Made by a program: the position numbers and the translations under genes. Positions 60,184-64,000 of a stretch of DNA of 64,000 bases are shown here, piece after piece. Numbering within the stretch: the first letter of the stretch is position 1; every line of letters starts with the position of its first letter. The DNA is taken from contig JABHQR010000001.1 of NCBI GenBank assembly GCA_018696395.1, positions 1-64,000 on the forward strand, written 5' to 3'. The notes beneath the pieces are model-generated. The model made no database searches, was not told where the DNA came from, and worked only from the letters and a program-made list of their open reading frames with translations. Origin of the DNA: an archaeon (GTDB lineage Archaea > Nanobdellota > Nanobdellia > Woesearchaeales > GW2011-AR9).

Positions 60184-61281
60184 ATGAAAATAGGCATATT
60201 TTTAACATTAATTTTAAGCACAGTATTACTAACTGTTATACTTTCTTCCTGTTCTGTTGAAGATTTTAATACAATTGTTGGAGCAATAGAATTTGAAGAA
60301 ATTGAAATTGAACAAAATCAGATAAATAGTATAGTAAAAGATAATGGAGACATATCGGCATATTTTTGCCCAGATGATAATTGTGAAAATGCAGTGTTAG
60401 AATTTCTTGATTCTGCAGAAAAATCAATACATTGTGCATTATATGAATTAGATTATGAATCAATCAATGAAAAAATCATGGAATTAGATGAACAAGGGTT
60501 GGATGTTAAAATTATTGTTGATAACAATTATATTGATGATTTTTATGAATTTACTGAAGAGACTAATTTAAGTTATGTTAAAACTGATGGTTGGGGGCAG
60601 ATGCATAATAAATTTTGTATTATTGATAATGAAAGAATCTTTACTGGTTCAATGAATCCATCTACAAATGGAATTACTAAAAACAATAATAATCTGTTAA
60701 TTATTAATTCAGAGATGTTATCTGCAAATTATGAAAATGAATTTGAAGAGATGTGGGATGGAACTTTCAAAAAAGGTGACCCCACACTTAACGAACAGAT
60801 CATACTTAATCAAGATACAGATAATGAGATATTAGTAGTAAATTATTTCTGCCCAGAAGACAATTGTGCGGAACATATTAAAGAGATAATTTCACAAGCA
60901 CAAAAAAGCATCCATTTCATGACTTTCTCATTCACCCATGATGAGATCTCAAATTCAATCTTATTAAAAACATTGGAGGGGGTTGAAGTTAAAGGGATAT
61001 TTGAATCTAGGCAGGTGTCAAGTTATTCTGAATACCAAGTTATGGAATACCAAACTAATGTTACAGTTTACAAAGATGCTAACTCTAATAACATGCATCA
61101 CAAAGTGTTTATCATTGATGAAAGTATTGTAATTACTGGTTCAATGAATCCTAGTGCAAATGGTGATGAAAGTAATGATGAAAATGTTTTGATAATGCAT
61201 AATGAAGAAATTGCTCAATGGTATGAAGAAGAATTTGAAAAATTGTTTACATTAGCTAAAGAGAATAGTGATTATGAGTAA
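60184..61281 (+). CDS. phospholipase-D-superfamily lipoprotein with two HKD domains
   Basis: Signal peptide and lipobox: a hydrophobic stretch ending VILSSC with C23. Two phospholipase-D-type halves follow. The first has H141-x-K143-x4-D148 in MHNKFCIIDNE and GSMNPSTN; the second has H305-x-K307-x4-D312 in MHHKVFIIDES and GSMNPSAN. Each half also begins with a matching cysteine pair (FCPDDNC, FCPEDNC). The enzyme would act outside the cytoplasm, on phosphodiesters in DNA or lipids; nuclease activity is the common role for such short proteins. The internal duplication is clear. It is the last complete gene before the surface protein. Confidence 0.85.
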   Translation: MKIGIFLTLILSTVLLTVILSSCSVEDFNTIVGAIEFEEIEIEQNQINSIVKDNGDISAYFCPDDNCENAVLEFLDSAEKSIHCALYELDYESINEKIMELDEQGLDVKIIVDNNYIDDFYEFTEETNLSYVKTDGWGQMHNKFCIIDNERIFTGSMNPSTNGITKNNNNLLIINSEMLSANYENEFEEMWDGTFKKGDPTLNEQIILNQDTDNEILVVNYFCPEDNCAEHIKEIISQAQKSIHFMTFSFTHDEISNSILLKTLEGVEVKGIFESRQVSSYSEYQVMEYQTNVTVYKDANSNNMHHKVFIIDESIVITGSMNPSANGDESNDENVLIMHNEEIAQWYEEEFEKLFTLAKENSDYE

Positions 61282-61329
61282 TGAATAATAAAACTGAAAA
61301 GAGTTAATTAAAAGAACAGAGATCATTAC

Positions 61330-64000
61330 TTAATTATTTTTTCTAAACCACACAAACCCACTAATCACCAATGTTAACAATAAGAAGGTAGTAATATCAT
61401 TAAACTCAGGAACACACGAATTAGAAATCCAAAGTGAAGATTGTTCATTGAGTTGATCATAAGAATCAGAGTCACAAATAACGCTCCAAGCATGACTATT
61501 AGTCCCTTCAAAATCAGAATTAGAATAATAATACAATTGAGTTAAACTATTAAAACTCATTGAAACATTAGTAATTGAAATACTTGTAATTGTAATTTTA
61601 CAATTACCAGAATCAGCAGACGGAGTAATAGCTTCCCCAGTTAAGTTTGTGTAATTAACATAAAATAAAATATTACTACAAGTTTGTTGAGAACCAGAAG
61701 TAAGATCTAAATCTAAATTTGCATTAATTGTAACTTCTGGGCCTGATAATAAGGTAGTATTAACAGATACATTTGCTTCGTCAGCAGCATAAAACTTAAA
61801 AGTATGATTACCTTCACCCAATTCATTACCTAAAAAATCATAATGATATAATTTCCCATCAATAACATTACTATCACCAGCATCAGTTTCGCTCATACTA
61901 TAGTTAGAGGCACCATCAAATTCTAATATCACATAACTTGCAACATCATTCTCAGCATCAATATAAGTCACATTAAATCTATATAATGAATCATAACTTC
62001 CACTAGCCGGATTAACTGCAGGATTAGTTAAGTTAGGGGCATTACCTTCACCACCACCAGTACCTTGAATATTAGTAACTAAATAATAATCTTCACCATC
62101 AACTGTTGTTTCTGTTACTGTCATCCCACTTCCAGTTTGATTAACACCAATAGTAACTTTATTGTCACAAGTGGGTGTTGTTGCTTCCAAAGAAGATGCT
62201 CCTGGACAGACATAAACCTGACCAGAATTAGAAACTCTTGGAATGTATAATGATTTACTTACAACATTATCAACAGAAGATAATCCATGAATAAAAGCTT
62301 TTTTCTGAGATAAGTCTAAATCAGATGACACAGCACTTAAGTTTATGTCTGAAGTATAATTAAAACTAATCTTTGCAATAAGATTCCCGGAAGTCCCAAA
62401 CAAACCTTTACCAAAAGTAATATTTTGAACATTAAGTTCTCTCTTTTCCTCACTATTAATTCCAAAATTTGAAGTCCTCATGATTTTTCTTAAAGAAGGT
62501 AAAGATTCTATTATGTAACCAGCTGTAAGAAGCGAACTTTCAGAAAAATCATAATTTTTAATGTATGATAAACAAGAGGTACTATTAGAACTGTAATAAT
62601 AACCAGTAGCATTATTTATGAAAGAGTCTCCACCTTCAATTAAAGTCCCATTAGTATAGTTAGAGTTAAGTGTTAAATTAAGATAAATTAATTGTGATGT
62701 GCTAGCACTAACAGTAATATTGGTCCAGTTTATTATTCTGCTAGTAATATCAAAAGAATCATATTCTAAATTAGTATTATTAAATATTAAACCATCATCA
62801 AAAGTATTAGAGATAAAAAGATTATGAGCATCAGCACCACCATTGTTAGTTATGTTTAACAGATATTGAACAATTTGTAATAACCCACTATTATTACCAG
62901 ATAAAATTGTGTTTGTAACAGTTATACTTGGTTCACTAGCAGTAGCAACTAAATTTTTGTTAATTAAAAAAGTCACATCTGTTGAACTGTTTTCATAATG
63001 GAAAGTTGCATTATTAGATATACTTCCACTACCATTAACACAAGTGTTTATGGTTAAACCATAATTTTGTCTTTCAGTTAAATCACCATAATCAAAAATT
63101 AATTTATTTCCAATTGTCGAATAATTAATTGAACCACCTGTAGAAGAATAATTAACAAAGGAGAGAATACTTGATAAAGTATCATTAACAATAAAATTGT
63201 TTGCTGGTGATTGAGTAAAATCTGAATTAATAGTATAAATTAATGAGTCACCATAAGATAAAACACTATTACTTTGAGAGAGAGTAAATGTTGGATCATT
63301 TATTGTAACAACTTCATTATCACTTGAAGAGTAAGTTCTAATTGTCCCATTATATCCCCCAGATAAGGAGGAATTATAACTAGAATAATTAATCTCAACT
63401 TGATTAAACAATGTATCATTTGCTAAAACATACTCACCTGAATTATATGTTTCGTTCACCTTAGCAACAACAATACTACTCCAGATATCATTATGACTTA
63501 AGTAAGGAATTAACCAAACTATTGATTGATTGTTTTGACTTAAAATGGATTGAGTAGAACTAATATAACTAATCCCATCAGGAAATGTATCATTAATTAA
63601 AAGATTATATCCTGCAGAGGTCCCATTATTAGTAAATGAAATATTGTATGAAAAAGTTTTATTGATAGATACTATTGAAACATTAGCAACTTTTTGAATG
63701 TTATCCGAGGGTTCAGTGATAGTAGTATTAGCACCATTAGTTAAACTAAAACTTGAAGAAGAAGAGTTTTGGTAAGTTAATTCAACTTGTGACGATAAAA
63801 TATTCCCAGCAGTGTTAGATACAGTATTATTGATATACCCTGTAATTGTTAATAAAATAGTTTCCCTGTTAGAGATATCACCAAAATTAAACAACAATTG
63901 TTGATCATTTTGGATGAAAGAATAATTGTTTAAACTATTATTTGTTTGAGTCACATAAACCAAACCTGATGGTAAAGTATAATTTATCAGTACCGAATCA
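61330..64000 (-). CDS. large surface protein with DUF11-type repeats and PEF-CTERM-like tail (N-terminus outside window)
   Basis: The frame is open to the right edge, where it continues with NYTLPSGLVYVTQTN; the true start lies beyond it. Four or more repeats of about 130 residues share a pattern such as FTNNGTSAGYNLLINDTFPD followed by GISY, typical of DUF11 conserved-repeat surface proteins. Many N-x-S/T sites suggest N-glycosylation. A second domain near the end (ASGSYDSLYRFNVTYIDAEN) is Ig-like. The C-terminus VPEFNDITTFLLLTLVISGF followed by VWFRKNN has the PEF motif, a hydrophobic helix and a basic end, the layout of PEF-CTERM signals that archaeosortases process. Confidence 0.8.
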   Translation of the reverse strand, partial: DSVLINYTLPSGLVYVTQTNNSLNNYSFIQNDQQLLFNFGDISNRETILLTITGYINNTVSNTAGNILSSQVELTYQNSSSSSFSLTNGANTTITEPSDNIQKVANVSIVSINKTFSYNISFTNNGTSAGYNLLINDTFPDGISYISSTQSILSQNNQSIVWLIPYLSHNDIWSSIVVAKVNETYNSGEYVLANDTLFNQVEINYSSYNSSLSGGYNGTIRTYSSSDNEVVTINDPTFTLSQSNSVLSYGDSLIYTINSDFTQSPANNFIVNDTLSSILSFVNYSSTGGSINYSTIGNKLIFDYGDLTERQNYGLTINTCVNGSGSISNNATFHYENSSTDVTFLINKNLVATASEPSITVTNTILSGNNSGLLQIVQYLLNITNNGGADAHNLFISNTFDDGLIFNNTNLEYDSFDITSRIINWTNITVSASTSQLIYLNLTLNSNYTNGTLIEGGDSFINNATGYYYSSNSTSCLSYIKNYDFSESSLLTAGYIIESLPSLRKIMRTSNFGINSEEKRELNVQNITFGKGLFGTSGNLIAKISFNYTSDINLSAVSSDLDLSQKKAFIHGLSSVDNVVSKSLYIPRVSNSGQVYVCPGASSLEATTPTCDNKVTIGVNQTGSGMTVTETTVDGEDYYLVTNIQGTGGGEGNAPNLTNPAVNPASGSYDSLYRFNVTYIDAENDVASYVILEFDGASNYSMSETDAGDSNVIDGKLYHYDFLGNELGEGNHTFKFYAADEANVSVNTTLLSGPEVTINANLDLDLTSGSQQTCSNILFYVNYTNLTGEAITPSADSGNCKITITSISITNVSMSFNSLTQLYYYSNSDFEGTNSHAWSVICDSDSYDQLNEQSSLWISNSCVPEFNDITTFLLLTLVISGFVWFRKNN

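Noticed and set aside
1-64000. CRISPR arrays, prophage or full insertion sequences
   Set aside because: No regularly spaced repeats with unique spacers, no phage structural genes and no transposase with flanking inverted repeats were seen; the fragment at 2-142 is too short to call.

Overview
This is a very AT-rich, densely packed archaeal chromosome segment. Archaeal identity rests on ribosomal proteins uL16 (L10e) and L15e, two tRNA genes with archaeal-type introns, an archaeal type IV pilin with its A24 prepilin peptidase, AbrB-PhoU regulators, a NOG1-type GTPase, a Hel308-type helicase and TATA-box promoters. Small genes, many cysteine-rich or low-complexity surface proteins, and several bacterial-looking enzymes (CoaD, CoaBC, RlmH, a NagZ-like GH3 hydrolase, bacterial-style lipoboxes) suggest a DPANN lineage such as Woesearchaeota or Pacearchaeota. 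That placement is inference. TGA is used as a stop codon and there is no sign of an altered code.

Layout. 0-10.5 kb: a gene tail at the left edge, an AbrB-PhoU regulator that seems to start at AUU, a mannitol-phosphate-dehydrogenase-like enzyme, a YkgJ-type cysteine cluster protein, a membrane-anchored protein kinase, a PLP aminotransferase, a secreted GH3/LysM-like protein and a deoxyribonucleotidase-like HAD protein. 10.5-17.6 kb (minus strand): a pilin and prepilin-peptidase locus and a 1231-residue acidic, cysteine-rich secreted protein. 17.8-26.4 kb: Kef-type antiporter, NOG1-like GTPase, NUDIX hydrolase, a CoaD-CoaE fusion, uL16 and a Hel308-like helicase without its first RecA domain. 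26.4-32.5 kb: two related secreted Ig/cadherin-like repeat proteins, tRNA-Ile with an intron, two P-loop kinases and a GC-rich island that looks like a structured RNA.

32.5-43.3 kb: B12-binding/radical SAM protein, TPR protein, a second AbrB-PhoU regulator divergent from an amidohydrolase-coaBC operon, RlmH, a PIN-like protein, an M50 site-2 protease, a VOC protein and a 41-residue zinc ribbon not found by length-limited ORF calling. 43.5-51.6 kb: class II ribonucleotide reductase with a long acidic insertion, tRNA-Phe with an intron in its D-loop, and a small ORF translationally coupled to a second large kinase paralogous to the first. 51.6-64 kb: a D-2-hydroxyacid dehydrogenase, secreted proteins, a membrane Lon-type protease without an ATPase domain, L15e, a PEP-mobile-domain protein, a DEAD-box helicase, a phospholipase-D-like lipoprotein and, running off the right edge, a DUF11-type surface protein with a PEF-CTERM-like sorting tail.

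Themes. Nucleotide supply (NrdJ, deoxynucleoside kinase, deoxyribonucleotidase, NUDIX) and coenzyme A synthesis (CoaBC, CoaD-CoaE) are both represented. Many genes concern the cell surface: pili, repeat proteins, lipoproteins, hydrolases and proteases. I see no CRISPR array, prophage or complete insertion sequence. The strongest unusual items are the tRNA-Phe D-loop intron, the half Hel308 helicase, the structured-RNA candidate at 32.1 kb, the AUU start, the GH3/LysM/EF-hand protein and the paired kinases.
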